From Anaerolineaceae bacterium (GTDB lineage: Bacteria; Chloroflexota; Anaerolineae; Anaerolineales; Anaerolineaceae), in assembly GCA_016927865.1 (NCBI GenBank), contig JAFGLU010000117.1:20762-84761 (forward strand): a DNA stretch of 64,000 bases. Direction: 5' to 3'. Within the stretch, counting starts at the first letter, position 1. Each line of letters starts with the position of its first letter. The translations under genes were made by a program, and so were the position numbers. The notes under the pieces are model-generated. The model searched no databases. It was given only the letters and a program-made list of their open reading frames with translations, and was not told where the DNA came from. Below are positions 1 to 9,448 of the stretch, in pieces.

Positions 1-965
1 TTGGTTGGTCACAAAGGAGGGATTTGTTTCAGGTGTGGAACCTGATGACTGCAATCTGCTAGCAAGGCTACAGCGTGCCGACACCATTGCCCGCATAGGC
101 GAGCTGGTTTTCGAGTGACCAGAAGGTAGAGGTTCCAGAAAGCGAGATTGCGCTTATTGATTTCTGCAAAGTTGTTATGGACTGGTTTTCCTGCGCACAA
201 CCGCTGATTATCTAGGCCGGTTTGCCTTCTGGAAGGGCCAACAAGGCGCTTAATTGAGCTTAAAGATATTTTCCCATGTGCATGGCAGGAATAGGTGCTT
301 GAAAACGCCTCCTGTGAGGCGACAAGATGCCCTATGTTTGGATTGGATCGCCGCAGCATAGCCGAGCTCCAGACCGCACGCCGTCAGCGTGTTCTGCTCC
401 TTGTGAACAGGGTGCATTTCCCACGCAGGGGATCCTAGAAACCAGCTTTTTTAACAGCTTCCCTGGATGCCGGAATTTGTTTGAGCTTTGTATTCTGAGC
501 GGAGGGAACAGTTCTCTGGTAGATTTGTAGACAGTTTTCGTTTGCAAGCAGCGGGCTTATGGGAGTGCAGGTCTTGGCTTTCCGGCAAACCGGGTTTCGA
601 GATTGCAAGAATACGTACGTAATGCGTGTTCTCGATAGAATAGTTATCTTCAGTGTTAACTGCCCATTTCAGTACGATAAATGGCTGAAGAGGGGGTGTT
701 TTGAGGGGGATTGGTACGCCAAAACTGCTTTTGTAATTATTCAAGGTAAAGAAAGCAACCGAGATGTACGTTCTGCAGGAATTTTAAGGAGTGGGTTTTG
801 ACAAAACAGCGGTTTTTTCGAAAGAAAAGATTAATCTCAAGGCATGAAAGATAGTAATAAGTTGCATCTTCAGATGTTCGCATTGGCAACGGTTACGCGT
901 TTCCTGTTAGGATCTAGTGAGTTTCAGATATTCTGGCATGAGAATCCATATGGTACCGATTCTAA
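1..965. other. Stretch without a convincing gene
   Basis: Only short overlapping open frames are present, on both strands. None has a recognisable family motif, a good ribosome binding site or a consistent composition. The composition is less GC-rich than in the genes that follow. It may be the remnant of a decayed gene or a long intergenic region. I see no tRNA, rRNA or mobile-element signature in it. Confidence 0.5.
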
Positions 966-997
966 CCTCCCCCATTTTCAGAAGAAAATGGGGGAGG
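966..997 (-). terminator. Hairpin downstream of the HtrA-like gene
   Basis: A perfect 13-bp stem (966-978 with 985-997) encloses a 6-nt loop. It lies 15 nt beyond the stop codon of the minus-strand protease gene. No T-tract follows on either strand, so it may act as an RNA 3'-end stabiliser or a factor-assisted terminator. Confidence 0.55.
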
Positions 998-1012
998 AGA
1001 AAGAGGAGCCGG

Positions 1013-2158
1013 TTATTGGCGCTGTGTTTCGCCCAGGGTGACGGTCAATGTTTCCTCAGACCGGCCGCGCATGACGGTGAAGTTCACCTGGTCGCCCGGC
1101 TGGAAGGCGTATAGCACATTCAAGAAGGATGTACCTTCATTTAGGGTGGTGTCACCGATCTTTACGATGATGTCTCCGCGCTGGAGACCCGCTTTGGCGG
1201 CGGGGCTGCCCGAGACAACGTCGGTGAGGTATACGCCCCATTCAGCGGGTAGATCATAGCGGGCTGCGATGTTGGGGTTGATGGCTTGCCACTGCGCGCC
1301 CAGGTAGGGACGGGAAAAGTACCCTTGTTGGATGATCTGCTCGGCCACCACGGCAGCGGTGTTGGTGGGGATGGCAAAGCCCAGGCCTTCGGCGACCGTT
1401 CCGCTCTGGCTGTTGCGCACCACCAGGGTGTTGATGCCGACGACCTCGCCAGCCAGGTTGAGCAGCGGACCGCCCGAATTGCCCTGGTTGATGGCGGCAT
1501 CGGTTTGGATGAGGTTCTCGATCTGGTAACCGTAGCCGGTGTCGATGGTGCGACCGGTGGCGCTGACCACGCCGGTGGTGACTGTGTTCATAAATTCGCC
1601 AAGCGGCGAACCGATGGCGATGACAGTTTCGCCGGGGTCCATCTCATCGGAGTTTCCCAAGGTGACCCAGGCCGGGGCCGACGACTCGGTTTTCAATACG
1701 GCCAGGTCGGCGTAAATGTCGGTGCCAATGAGCGATGCGGGCACCTGGGTTCCATCGGATAAGATGACGGACAGATCGGTAGCGTCCTCAACAACGTGGT
1801 TGTTGGTGAGCAAGTAGCCATCCTGGGAGATGAAGAAGCCTGTGCCGCTGACGGTGGAGTCGCTGGCCTGGCCGAAAAAGGTCATTTGGCCGGGGACCGT
1901 GCCGACGACGGTGACTACAGCAGGGCCGACTTTTTGCACGGCCTGGGTGATGCTGGTTTCTATGTTGGTGGAGTCAACCACCAACTGGTTTGGGGATGGT
2001 GTTCCAGCGGATACGGCCTGATCGGCGAGCGCAGGCACGGTTTGATTCATTAAGGCAACCCGATAAACGGCCAGCCCGCCGGCCAGGGCTCCACCTAACG
2101 CGGATACTCCGGCTACGACCATGACCACAAAGGCATAAAAAACGCGTTTCCAAGACAT
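1013..2158 (-). CDS. htrA: HtrA/DegP-type trypsin-like serine protease with PDZ domain
   Basis: This is an envelope-facing serine protease of the HtrA family, 381 residues. One N-terminal transmembrane segment (about residues 7-32) anchors it, so the catalytic part should face outward. The triad is visible: His121 in TNNHVV, Asp151 in YADLAVL, and Ser228 in the GNSGGP motif. A single PDZ domain occupies about 290-381 and probably binds exposed C-termini of misfolded proteins. Length and layout are normal for single-PDZ members. The start is supported by a strong AAGGAGG-type ribosome binding site about 5 nt upstream. It is monocistronic: a hairpin follows it and a terminator precedes it. The substrate is not indicated by context. 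Confidence 0.93.
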   Translation of the reverse strand: MSWKRVFYAFVVMVVAGVSALGGALAGGLAVYRVALMNQTVPALADQAVSAGTPSPNQLVVDSTNIETSITQAVQKVGPAVVTVVGTVPGQMTFFGQASDSTVSGTGFFISQDGYLLTNNHVVEDATDLSVILSDGTQVPASLIGTDIYADLAVLKTESSAPAWVTLGNSDEMDPGETVIAIGSPLGEFMNTVTTGVVSATGRTIDTGYGYQIENLIQTDAAINQGNSGGPLLNLAGEVVGINTLVVRNSQSGTVAEGLGFAIPTNTAAVVAEQIIQQGYFSRPYLGAQWQAINPNIAARYDLPAEWGVYLTDVVSGSPAAKAGLQRGDIIVKIGDTTLNEGTSFLNVLYAFQPGDQVNFTVMRGRSEETLTVTLGETQRQ

Positions 2159-2370
2159 AGTACCTCCTTATCATGCGGCTTTGGGACCTTATTGAGCGGT
2201 TCCCTTTGGCCTACAATCAAACATATTTTAAGTTTTCAATATTAGATGTCCATAAAAATCCATGGCTTTGTACAAGCTTGTCGGATTTTCAAGTGCATCT
2301 TGTTTCACGATGAACTATAGCCATTGCCGGAAGCGGAATGGTTTAAAGTTGGTTTAATTCCCGAAAAAGA

Positions 2371-2412
2371 AAAAGCCTCCCATCCAAACCGTTAGTTTGA
2401 TTGAGAGGCCTT
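2371..2412 (-). terminator. Intrinsic terminator of the DUF255 gene
   Basis: On the minus strand a long, slightly imperfect hairpin is followed by a T-rich run (GGCTTTTTCTTTTTC). It starts 22 nt after the stop codon of the DUF255-family gene. It also insulates that gene from the HtrA-like gene beyond. The remaining 2171-2433 interval presumably holds the htrA promoter, which I could not place. Confidence 0.85.
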
Positions 2413-2433
2413 CATGTTTTTTTCGGTGAAAGA

Positions 2434-4476
2434 TTAAGTGGCCAACTGGGCTGCCAGTTCTTCTGGGGTGCTGATCGGTTGGAGACAGACAAAACCCTGG
2501 CAGACATAGGCGGTGGCATTGCCATACCGTGGGGGACGATCGGCCAGCAGGGCGGGGGCGCTTAGCGATGGCGGAAAGGCAGAGATGGCAGCGACCAGAT
2601 TAGGACGATAGGTTGACCAAAGGACATCGACCAGTTTTTGGAGAGCGGGGTCGGCTGGATTGCCAACCAGCGCCACCTGGCGAACCGGCTCCAGTGCGAG
2701 GTGGGCAGCCGCCAACCACTGGCCAAAGGCGGTGGGGTGACGCACGAAGGCTTCCTGCAGGGCAGCCAGGGCGGATTCGGCGCGCTCGCGCAAGTCGGCG
2801 CTACCGGAGTATTCGGCTAAGAGCAGCATGGCCTGGGCTGCCAGGGCATTGCCCGAAGGGGTGGCATTATCTTGGTAGTCTTTGGGCCGGGAAATGAGCG
2901 GGGCGGCGTCGGCGCGGGTGTCGAAGAAACCTCCGGCGGGGTCGGCGTAACCGGCTTGCATTTCGTCCATCAACGAAAGGGCGGCGGAATACCAGCGCGG
3001 GTCGGGGTCGGATTGATATAGTGCTAGCAGTCCCAGGATCAGCCCGGCGTAATCTTCCAGGTAGGCGTCCAGGTGGGCCTGACCGGCGCGCCAGGAGCGC
3101 AGCAATCGGTCGGTGGGGTGGAGGGCAGAAAGCAGAAAAGCAGCATTCTTTTGCGCGGCGGCGAGATAGTCGGGGCGATGGAGCGCGCGGGCGGCTTCGG
3201 CAAAGGTCACCAGTGCCAGAGCGTTCCATGAGACCAGCACTTTGTCGTCGGTAGCGGGGCGCGGGCGGACTGAACGGGCTTGCAGGAGGGCTAGGTGGGC
3301 GCTGCGCAGTTCCTGGCGGAGTGTGTCGGGGTTCAAGTCCAAAGCGGAGGCCAGGTCGGGGAGATCGGCGCGGCGCTGGAGGATGAAGCGCGGGCCAAAA
3401 TTGCCGCCCTGGGGCAGGTCATAGACCTGCTGGAAACGCTCCAGCAGTCCCAGCGGGGCGAGAACCTCAGCCAGATCTTCGGGCGACCAGATGTAAAACA
3501 AGCCCTCGTGACCTTCTGAGTCGGCGTCCAGGCTGGAGTAGAAACCGCCCAGGGGGTCGGTCAGCTCGCGAAGGATAAAATCGAGGGTTTCGGTGCAGGT
3601 GTCGCGGAAATCCACGTTACCGGTGAGCTGGTAGGCGTGCAGGTAGGCACGGGCGAGCTGGGCGTTGTCGTAAAGCATTTTCTCAAAGTGCGGCGCCAGC
3701 CAGCGGTCGTCGGTGCTGTAGCGGTGAAAGCCACCCCCGACCACGTCGTACATGCCACCGCGGGACATGATGCGCAGGTTGTGATTGGCGGCATCCAAGG
3801 CGCGTTTTTCGCCCCTTGCGCTTCGCAGAAGGAGGTACTCGATGGACATGGGCTGGGGGAAGCGGGGGGCGCGGCCCCAACCGCCCTGAGTCCAATCGTA
3901 GGAACCGAGCAGAGATTGGGTGAGCTGCTCGAGCAAGCCGGGGCGAAGGGTGTGGGCGGGGTCGGTGTTCCAGCGGGTGAGGCTGGCGATGTGCTCGGCC
4001 AGGCTTTGCCCGGCGCGAACAATCTCGGCGCGGTCATTCTCCCAGGCGCGGGCCGCGGAAAGAAGCACTTCACGGAAGGCGGGCATGCCGTGGCGGCGCA
4101 CGGGGGGAAAGTAGGTGCCGCCGTAGAAGGGTTCGCCGTTGGGGGTGAGGAAGACGCTCATGGGCCAGCCGCCCTGCCCGGTCATGGTGACGACGGCGTT
4201 CATGTAGATGCCGTCCAGGTCGGGGCGCTCTTCACGGTCGACCTTGATGCTTACAAAATGCTCGTTGAGAATGGCGGCGGTTTCGGTGTCGGAGAAAGAT
4301 TCATGCTCCATCACGTGGCACCAGTGGCAGGCGGCATAGCCGATGGATAGAAAGATGGGTTTTTGCTCCTGCTGGGCTTTTTCCAGGGCCTGGGGACCCC
4401 AGGGGTGCCAGTCCACGGGGTTGTGGGCGTGCTGGAGCAGGTAGGGGGAGGTTTCGTGGATTAAATGGTTGGGCAT
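2434..4476 (-). CDS. DUF255 thioredoxin-fold protein (YyaL/SPATA20 family)
   Basis: The protein is about 680 residues. Its N-terminal region matches the YyaL/SPATA20 family: the opening [17 protein letters not shown] is characteristic, and a thioredoxin-like CHWC motif lies near residue 50, followed by the DREERPD and GGWP motifs. The rest should form an (alpha/alpha)6 barrel like N-acylglucosamine 2-epimerases and cellobiose epimerases. The biochemical function of the family is not established. Many annotations call it a highly conserved protein containing a thioredoxin domain. I start it at the ATG at 4476, which matches the family N-terminus and has a purine-rich AAGAGAG upstream. A GTG at 4485 would add three residues. 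A terminator follows. Confidence 0.9.
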   Translation of the reverse strand: MPNHLIHETSPYLLQHAHNPVDWHPWGPQALEKAQQEQKPIFLSIGYAACHWCHVMEHESFSDTETAAILNEHFVSIKVDREERPDLDGIYMNAVVTMTGQGGWPMSVFLTPNGEPFYGGTYFPPVRRHGMPAFREVLLSAARAWENDRAEIVRAGQSLAEHIASLTRWNTDPAHTLRPGLLEQLTQSLLGSYDWTQGGWGRAPRFPQPMSIEYLLLRSARGEKRALDAANHNLRIMSRGGMYDVVGGGFHRYSTDDRWLAPHFEKMLYDNAQLARAYLHAYQLTGNVDFRDTCTETLDFILRELTDPLGGFYSSLDADSEGHEGLFYIWSPEDLAEVLAPLGLLERFQQVYDLPQGGNFGPRFILQRRADLPDLASALDLNPDTLRQELRSAHLALLQARSVRPRPATDDKVLVSWNALALVTFAEAARALHRPDYLAAAQKNAAFLLSALHPTDRLLRSWRAGQAHLDAYLEDYAGLILGLLALYQSDPDPRWYSAALSLMDEMQAGYADPAGGFFDTRADAAPLISRPKDYQDNATPSGNALAAQAMLLLAEYSGSADLRERAESALAALQEAFVRHPTAFGQWLAAAHLALEPVRQVALVGNPADPALQKLVDVLWSTYRPNLVAAISAFPPSLSAPALLADRPPRYGNATAYVCQGFVCLQPISTPEELAAQLAT

Positions 4477-4485
4477 GAGGATCAC

Positions 4486-4949
4486 TCTCTTGGTTGCATA
4501 CGAGATTTGGGCGGCAAACGACCATATCTCGAGTAATAATATCGGATTTCTGGGTAGATTATAGCTGGGCGGCAGGGAGATTTCCAGTCGAGATTCCTAG
4601 TCAAATCAGCGCGGTAAAGATCCCAGAATAGGTGAATATTGTCGAGCCCGTCGCCTGGGATAGTTGGCACGGGGTTTGTTTGGTGGGGTAGCGTGGATTG
4701 CGCAATCCCCGTAAAAGATGTCTGGGTTGAACACGGTCGCGCGGGCTAAAGCCCTTGCTCAGTTCACAGAAGCCAGGTGGTTGCTCCTTGGAAATATCCA
4801 GGCGAGTTGGCTAGGTGTTTGTATCAAACTGGTATGAAGGTCACCTTCTATATCGACAACTTTTACGTACATACGTGTAACCGCTTAACGCAACGTTGTG
4901 AGGGTTTCGGTGTATACTCTTTAAATCATTCCAGGTTTGGGAGGTTCTT
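4486..4949. other. Intergenic region between divergent genes
   Basis: No coding or RNA gene is visible in this 464-bp divergent interval. It contains a short dispersed-repeat-like hairpin (4743-4767). Near the right end is a TATACT sequence (4913-4918) that could be the -10 element for the plus-strand gene at 4950. I found no matching -35. Confidence 0.4.
4743..4767. repeat. Short hairpin repeat, copy 1
   Basis: A GGGCTAAAGCCC hairpin is followed by TTGCTCAGTTCAC. It closely resembles a second copy at 6150-6173 on the other side of the acyltransferase gene. Sequences of the type GGGCTAAAGCCC are common intergenic repeats in Chloroflexota, to my knowledge. Confidence 0.4.
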
Positions 4950-6077
4950 ATGTTGACTGTTCAAAAGGTGGATTTGTCGAACCGCGCGGAGGTGAACCGC
5001 TTTGTCCAATTTCACTACGATCTATACAAGGGAACTCCGCAGTGGGTGCCGCCTTTTTATATGGACATCCGCATGATGTTGAACCCGCAGAAGCACCCCT
5101 TCTACGAGCATTCGGAGGGGGATTTCTTTGTGGCGATGCGCGGGAAGGAAGTGGTGGGGCGGCTGGGCGTGTTGGAAAACAAGCCGTTCAACAAGTACCA
5201 CGGCACACGCAAGGCCCAGTTCTACCTGTTCGACACGGTGGATGATCTGGAAGTATCCAGGGCCTTGTTTGACCGGGCTATGGAATGGTGCAAGGCGCGC
5301 GGACTGGACACGCTGGTGGGGCCGAAAGGCTTGAGCGGTTTCGACGGCTATGGGATTCAGGTGGAGGGATTTGAACTGCGCCAGATGATGACGATGATGC
5401 AGTATAACTTCCCCTATTACCCGCAGTTGATGGAGAAAATGGGTTTTGAGAAAGAGGTTGATTTCGTCTCGTGCTACCTGGCTCGAGAACATTTCGATAT
5501 TCCTGAAAAGGCCAAGGAAGTGGCGCGGCGTGTTCGGGAGAAAGGCAATTTTCGCGTGGTCAGTTTTAAGTCAAAAGCGGAACTGAAGCGCTATGCCGTC
5601 CAATTTGGCGAGACGTACAATAAAACTTTTGTCAATAACTGGGAGTATTATCCCCTGACCGAGCGGGAAATCAAATTTGCGGTGGATACCATCCTGACGG
5701 TTGCGGTTCCACAGTACATTAAGTTCATTGCCCACGGGGATGATCTGGTCGGCTTCTTGCTGGGCTTTCCGGATATTTCCTCGGCGCTGCAGCGGCAGGG
5801 TGGGCGGATCACGCCTTGGGGGCTTGCCGATATTATGCTGGAGTTCAAGAAGACGCGTTTCATCTCGTTGAACGGGGTGGGTGTGCTACCGGAATACAAG
5901 GGACGCGGCGCGGTGGCGCTGTTATACGATGAGATGTCCAAGGTGCTGCAAGAGTCACCTTTTGCGGAAGGCGAATTGACCCAGATGGCCGAAACTGCCA
6001 AAGAAGTGCGCATCGAGCTGGTCACTTACGGAGCCAAGCCCTGGAAGAATCACCGGATATATACCAAAGCAGTGTAG
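4950..6077 (+). CDS. GNAT-like N-acyltransferase
   Basis: A 375-residue soluble protein of the GNAT-like type often annotated as a hypothetical or N-acetyltransferase. The N-terminal half has the pattern of a large acyltransferase fold (QFHYDLYKG, VGRLGVLEN, VGPKGLSGFD). The second half contains an acetyl-CoA-loop-like segment (GVGVLPEYKGRGAVALLYDE, near residues 308-330), which is the best evidence for acyl-CoA binding. The substrate is unknown. The start has a good GGGAGG ribosome binding site. The gene stands alone, divergent from the DUF255 gene and followed by a strong hairpin. Both flanks carry a related short repeat. Confidence 0.75.
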   Translation: MLTVQKVDLSNRAEVNRFVQFHYDLYKGTPQWVPPFYMDIRMMLNPQKHPFYEHSEGDFFVAMRGKEVVGRLGVLENKPFNKYHGTRKAQFYLFDTVDDLEVSRALFDRAMEWCKARGLDTLVGPKGLSGFDGYGIQVEGFELRQMMTMMQYNFPYYPQLMEKMGFEKEVDFVSCYLAREHFDIPEKAKEVARRVREKGNFRVVSFKSKAELKRYAVQFGETYNKTFVNNWEYYPLTEREIKFAVDTILTVAVPQYIKFIAHGDDLVGFLLGFPDISSALQRQGGRITPWGLADIMLEFKKTRFISLNGVGVLPEYKGRGAVALLYDEMSKVLQESPFAEGELTQMAETAKEVRIELVTYGAKPWKNHRIYTKAV

Positions 6078-6149
6078 CGGTTGCGCGGATGGTAAGCGGC
6101 CAGAAAAGGTTGTGCCAGGATTTCAGTCGGCTAAGCCACCTGCTCCGGT

Positions 6150-6173
6150 GGGTTGAAACCCTTCCTCAGTATA
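6150..6173. repeat. Short hairpin repeat, copy 2
   Basis: GGGTTGAAACCC followed by TTCCTCAGTATAC. It matches the copy at 4743-4767 through the stem and the CTCAGT tail, with paired changes in the stem. A second small hairpin (AACCCC-TGC-GGGGTT, 6178-6192) lies directly beside it. Confidence 0.4.
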
Positions 6174-6221
6174 CGGAAACCCCTGCGGGGTTATTGTAAT
6201 CACTAACACATCGGCATAAAG

Positions 6222-6255
6222 AACCGGGCGGCGTTTTTTGCTACGCCGCCCGGTT
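6222..6255 (+). terminator. Strong GC-rich hairpin terminator
   Basis: A perfect 12-bp stem (6222-6233 with 6244-6255) has a T-rich 10-nt loop. It lies about 145 nt beyond the acyltransferase stop and ahead of the glycosyltransferase promoter. Only a weak T-run follows. Confidence 0.6.
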
Positions 6256-6295
6256 TGTTAATAACTTGAAAAGAACCGCAAATCGACGGGCTGGG

Positions 6296-6301
6296 TATAA
6301 T
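6296..6301 (+). promoter_or_regulatory. -10 element (TATAAT) for the first glycosyltransferase
   Basis: A perfect TATAAT ends 7 nt before the ATG at 6309. If used, transcription would start at or one base before the start codon, giving a leaderless mRNA. This fits with the absence of a ribosome binding site. No correctly spaced -35 is evident. Confidence 0.5.
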
Positions 6302-6308
6302 CATTTCT

Positions 6309-7853
6309 ATGAGGAAATCATCGAACTGGTTTGCGGTTTTGATTGTTGTTTTGGCCTTGGCGGCGCGGATCATCCCCGGACCGCGCACCATTGACGACTC
6401 GTTCATCACCTTCCGCTATGCACGCAATCTGCTGAGCGGGGAAGGCTTTGTGTATAACCCCGGGCAGCGGGTGATGGGCACGACCACACCGCTGTATACC
6501 TTCTTGATGGCGGGTATGGCTGCCCTGACGGGCGGGCCGAAAGCAGACTTTCCGGCTCTGGCATTGGGTTTAAATGCGGTCGCAGACGCGGTGACCTGCC
6601 TGCTGCTGTGGCAGTTGGGCAAGCGCTTTGGGTCGCAGCGGGCGGGGGCAGTGGCGGCGGTGCTGTGGGCGGTGGCGCCGTTCTCGGTGACGTTTGCCAT
6701 TGGCGGCCTGGAAACCAGCGTGTATGTGCTATTGATCACTGCCACTGCTTATTTTTACGTTGAAAAGCGCTATGTGTGGACGGCCCTGGCGGCGGCGCTG
6801 GCGCTGCTGACGCGGGTGGATGCGCTGATCCTGTTCGCGCCGCTGGGTTTGGATTGGCTGGTGCGAATTTTGCGCAAGCAGGAGAAATGGCTGGTTTGGC
6901 AGGTGTGGCTGGCGTTTCTTCTGCCGACCGTGGCCTGGTATGGGTTTGCTACGCTGTACTTTGGCAGCCCGTTCCCTCATTCGGTGTCGGCCAAACTGGT
7001 CACGTACCGGCTTGAGGAAGGCGCGTCTCTCATCCGGCTGATCCAGCATTATGCTAACCCCTTCTTTGAGTACAACACGTTTCGGGCGGTGGGCACGGGG
7101 CTGGGGCTGGTTCTGTACCCCTTCCTGTTTGGTCTTGGGGCGATCAAAGCATTTCGCAGTGAGGCACGCAGCCTGCCGTGGATCATCTACCCCTGGTTGT
7201 ATTTGTTGGCCTTTGCCATTCCTAATCCGTTGATCTTCCGCTGGTACCTGACCCCGCCGCTTCCGGCGTACTTCCTGTTCATCCTGATCGGCCTGGACCG
7301 GGTTTTGACGGGTATTTTTAGCGCCAGGATGAAACCGGGGGTGGAACCGGCAGGCTGGCGAGTGTGGGCGCCGTTGATTTTGCTGGCAGCCTGGCCTTTG
7401 GGCTTGACCATGACCGAGTGGCGGCTGCACACCAATCATGGGGTTGACCGGCCCGCGCCGGATATGGCCTATATTCAACTCGAGTTGTACTACCGGCAGG
7501 TGGCGGACGAAATTGCTCCCACGTTGAACGCGGATTCGGTCCTGGCGGCGGGAGACGTGGGCGTGCTGGGGTTCTACACCCCGGCCAGAATCCTGGATAC
7601 CGTTGGGTTGAACTCGCCCGAGTCTTTGAATTACTACCCACTGGATGAATCACTGTACGAGATTAACTATGCGGTTGCGCCGGCTTTGATCCGAGATATG
7701 CAGCCGGATGCGGTGGTTATTTTAGAAGTGTATGGGCGGCTGGGGCTGCTCAAAGAGCCCTGGTTCGCGGAGCAGTACCGGCTGCGAACGAAAGTTGAAA
7801 CGGATATGTACGGCAGCGATGGAATGCTGGTGTTTGAAAGGAGCCAACCGTGA
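6309..7853 (+). CDS. GT-C membrane glycosyltransferase, AftB-like N-terminus
   Basis: A 514-residue polytopic membrane protein of the GT-C class, which uses polyprenyl-phosphate sugars as donors on the outer face of the membrane. The acidic motif is Asp29-Asp30 in the first outer loop. The context DDSFITFRYARN, then GFVYNPGQ and TTPLYT, recalls the mycobacterial arabinofuranosyltransferase AftB (GT89) and relatives. The C-terminal third is a soluble domain with a GDVGVLGF segment also seen in the gene at 16958. It opens a tight three-gene run (4-bp overlaps) probably transcribed from the TATAAT just upstream. Sugar and acceptor cannot be read from sequence. Confidence 0.8.
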   Translation: MRKSSNWFAVLIVVLALAARIIPGPRTIDDSFITFRYARNLLSGEGFVYNPGQRVMGTTTPLYTFLMAGMAALTGGPKADFPALALGLNAVADAVTCLLLWQLGKRFGSQRAGAVAAVLWAVAPFSVTFAIGGLETSVYVLLITATAYFYVEKRYVWTALAAALALLTRVDALILFAPLGLDWLVRILRKQEKWLVWQVWLAFLLPTVAWYGFATLYFGSPFPHSVSAKLVTYRLEEGASLIRLIQHYANPFFEYNTFRAVGTGLGLVLYPFLFGLGAIKAFRSEARSLPWIIYPWLYLLAFAIPNPLIFRWYLTPPLPAYFLFILIGLDRVLTGIFSARMKPGVEPAGWRVWAPLILLAAWPLGLTMTEWRLHTNHGVDRPAPDMAYIQLELYYRQVADEIAPTLNADSVLAAGDVGVLGFYTPARILDTVGLNSPESLNYYPLDESLYEINYAVAPALIRDMQPDAVVILEVYGRLGLLKEPWFAEQYRLRTKVETDMYGSDGMLVFERSQP

Positions 7854-9448
7854 TTCGGGGGAAGCGCGGGTTCATCCTGATTTTGGCGCTGATTCTTTTG
7901 GTCTCCGCAGCCTGGAAGGTATTGCTGCAAGTGTGGGATGTGGTGCCCTTAAACTCGGATGAGGCCATTGTGGCGCTGATGGCGCGGCATATCTTGCAAG
8001 GACAGCACATGACCTGGTTTTACGGGCAGCATTACATGGGCAGCCTGGACGCTTACCTGATCGCGGGCGGGTTTGCTTTGTTCGGCGAGCAGGCGTGGGT
8101 GATCCGGCTGGTGCAGGGATTGCTGTACATGGGCACCCTGGTGACCACGGTGCTGCTGGGGCGAGAGGCTTTTGGAAGTTGGAAAAGCGGATTGCTGGCA
8201 GCGGGGCTGCTGGCCATCCCTACGGTCAACCTGACACTGTATACCACTGCCACGTTGGGCGGGTATGGGGAAACCCTGCTGTTGGGTAATTTGGTGCTGT
8301 GGCTGACCCTGAAACTTGCCCGGCGTTTCGATTGGCGTTGGATGCTGCCGTGGGGCGTGTTCGCGGGGTTGGGACTGTGGACGATGGACTTGTCCTTGAT
8401 TTTTAGCGGCCCGGCAGCGTTGTACTTGCTGTGGGCATTGGTGAAAAAGAAAGACTCCCGGGCCATTGCCCAGGCGTTGCTGGCGGGTGGCACGGGCCTG
8501 TTGATAGGGGCGTTGCCCTGGTGGATCTATGCGTTGCGGCATGGGGTGGCGGGGTTGTTGTTCGACACCCTGGTGCAGGGCGGGCTGTATGAAGACGCGC
8601 CCTTCCTGGCCCGCGCGGGGATGCACCTGGTTAATTTTCTTCTGCTGGGAGTGCCGGCGGCATTGGGATTGCGCCCGACCTGGGAGGTGCGCTGGTTGGC
8701 GCTGCCGCTGATCCCTCTGGTATTGGCGTTCTGGGTGGTAGTGCTGGTCTTTGCCTGGAAGCAGGCCGGCAAAAACACGCCGAGCCGCTCGCCGTACTGG
8801 TTGTTGTGGACCATCGTTTTGGGGTTGTCGCTGGCTTTCGTGTTCACCCCCTTTGGGGCAGACCCCAGCGGGCGCTATTTGCTGCCGTTGAGCGTGCCGC
8901 TGGCGTTGTTCGCGGCGCAGTTCATCCTGGAAATGAAGCTGCCGCGCTGGCTGCGCTTTGCCATCTCGGCAGTGTTGATTGTTTTTCATGTGTGGGGCAA
9001 CGTGGATTGCGCTTTGCGTAACCCGCCGGGGATAACGCCGCAGTTTGACTTGAAGGCGGGGGTGGATCACCGCTACGATGCGGAACTGATCGCATTCCTG
9101 CGCAGCGAAGGCGAGTTGCGCGGATATAGCAACTACTGGCTGGCCTTCCCACTGGCTTTCAAGACTGGAGAAGAGATCATCTACGAGCCGCGCCTGCCTT
9201 ACCACCAGGATTTACGCTATACCCGCGTCGATTCGCGAATGCCGGCTTATGCGGAAGCGGTGCAGGCCAGTGAAAAAGTGGCTTATATCGCCGGGGACAC
9301 ACCGCTGCTCATCGAGCGGCTGCGGGCGGGGTTGAATACTCTGGAGGTGACCTACATGGAAAAGGTCATCGGCGATTATCACATCTTCTATCGCCTGTCG
9401 CGAGCGGTGCGGCCTGAAGAATTGAACCTGGGCGAGGCGAGTCAATGA
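7850..9448 (+). CDS. GT-C membrane glycosyltransferase (GT39/ArnT-like)
   Basis: A 532-residue polytopic protein with many hydrophobic segments and a likely catalytic acidic pair, Asp37-Glu38 (NSDEAIV), in the first outer loop. The pattern HYMGSLDAYL after it is typical of PMT/ArnT-like proteins that transfer sugar from a lipid-phosphate donor. The GTG start overlaps the previous stop by 4 nt (GTGA) and has AAGGAG 6 nt upstream. Translation is therefore probably coupled to the preceding glycosyltransferase. The acceptor is unknown. Confidence 0.78.
   Translation: MIRGKRGFILILALILLVSAAWKVLLQVWDVVPLNSDEAIVALMARHILQGQHMTWFYGQHYMGSLDAYLIAGGFALFGEQAWVIRLVQGLLYMGTLVTTVLLGREAFGSWKSGLLAAGLLAIPTVNLTLYTTATLGGYGETLLLGNLVLWLTLKLARRFDWRWMLPWGVFAGLGLWTMDLSLIFSGPAALYLLWALVKKKDSRAIAQALLAGGTGLLIGALPWWIYALRHGVAGLLFDTLVQGGLYEDAPFLARAGMHLVNFLLLGVPAALGLRPTWEVRWLALPLIPLVLAFWVVVLVFAWKQAGKNTPSRSPYWLLWTIVLGLSLAFVFTPFGADPSGRYLLPLSVPLALFAAQFILEMKLPRWLRFAISAVLIVFHVWGNVDCALRNPPGITPQFDLKAGVDHRYDAELIAFLRSEGELRGYSNYWLAFPLAFKTGEEIIYEPRLPYHQDLRYTRVDSRMPAYAEAVQASEKVAYIAGDTPLLIERLRAGLNTLEVTYMEKVIGDYHIFYRLSRAVRPEELNLGEASQ

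Noticed and set aside
7949..9205. Long minus-strand open frame opposite a glycosyltransferase gene
   Set aside because: It is a Gln/Arg/His-rich shadow of the GC-rich plus-strand gene, with no ribosome binding site or family motif. Similar shadows at 6729-7478, 14634-15332 and 15970-16881 were also dropped.
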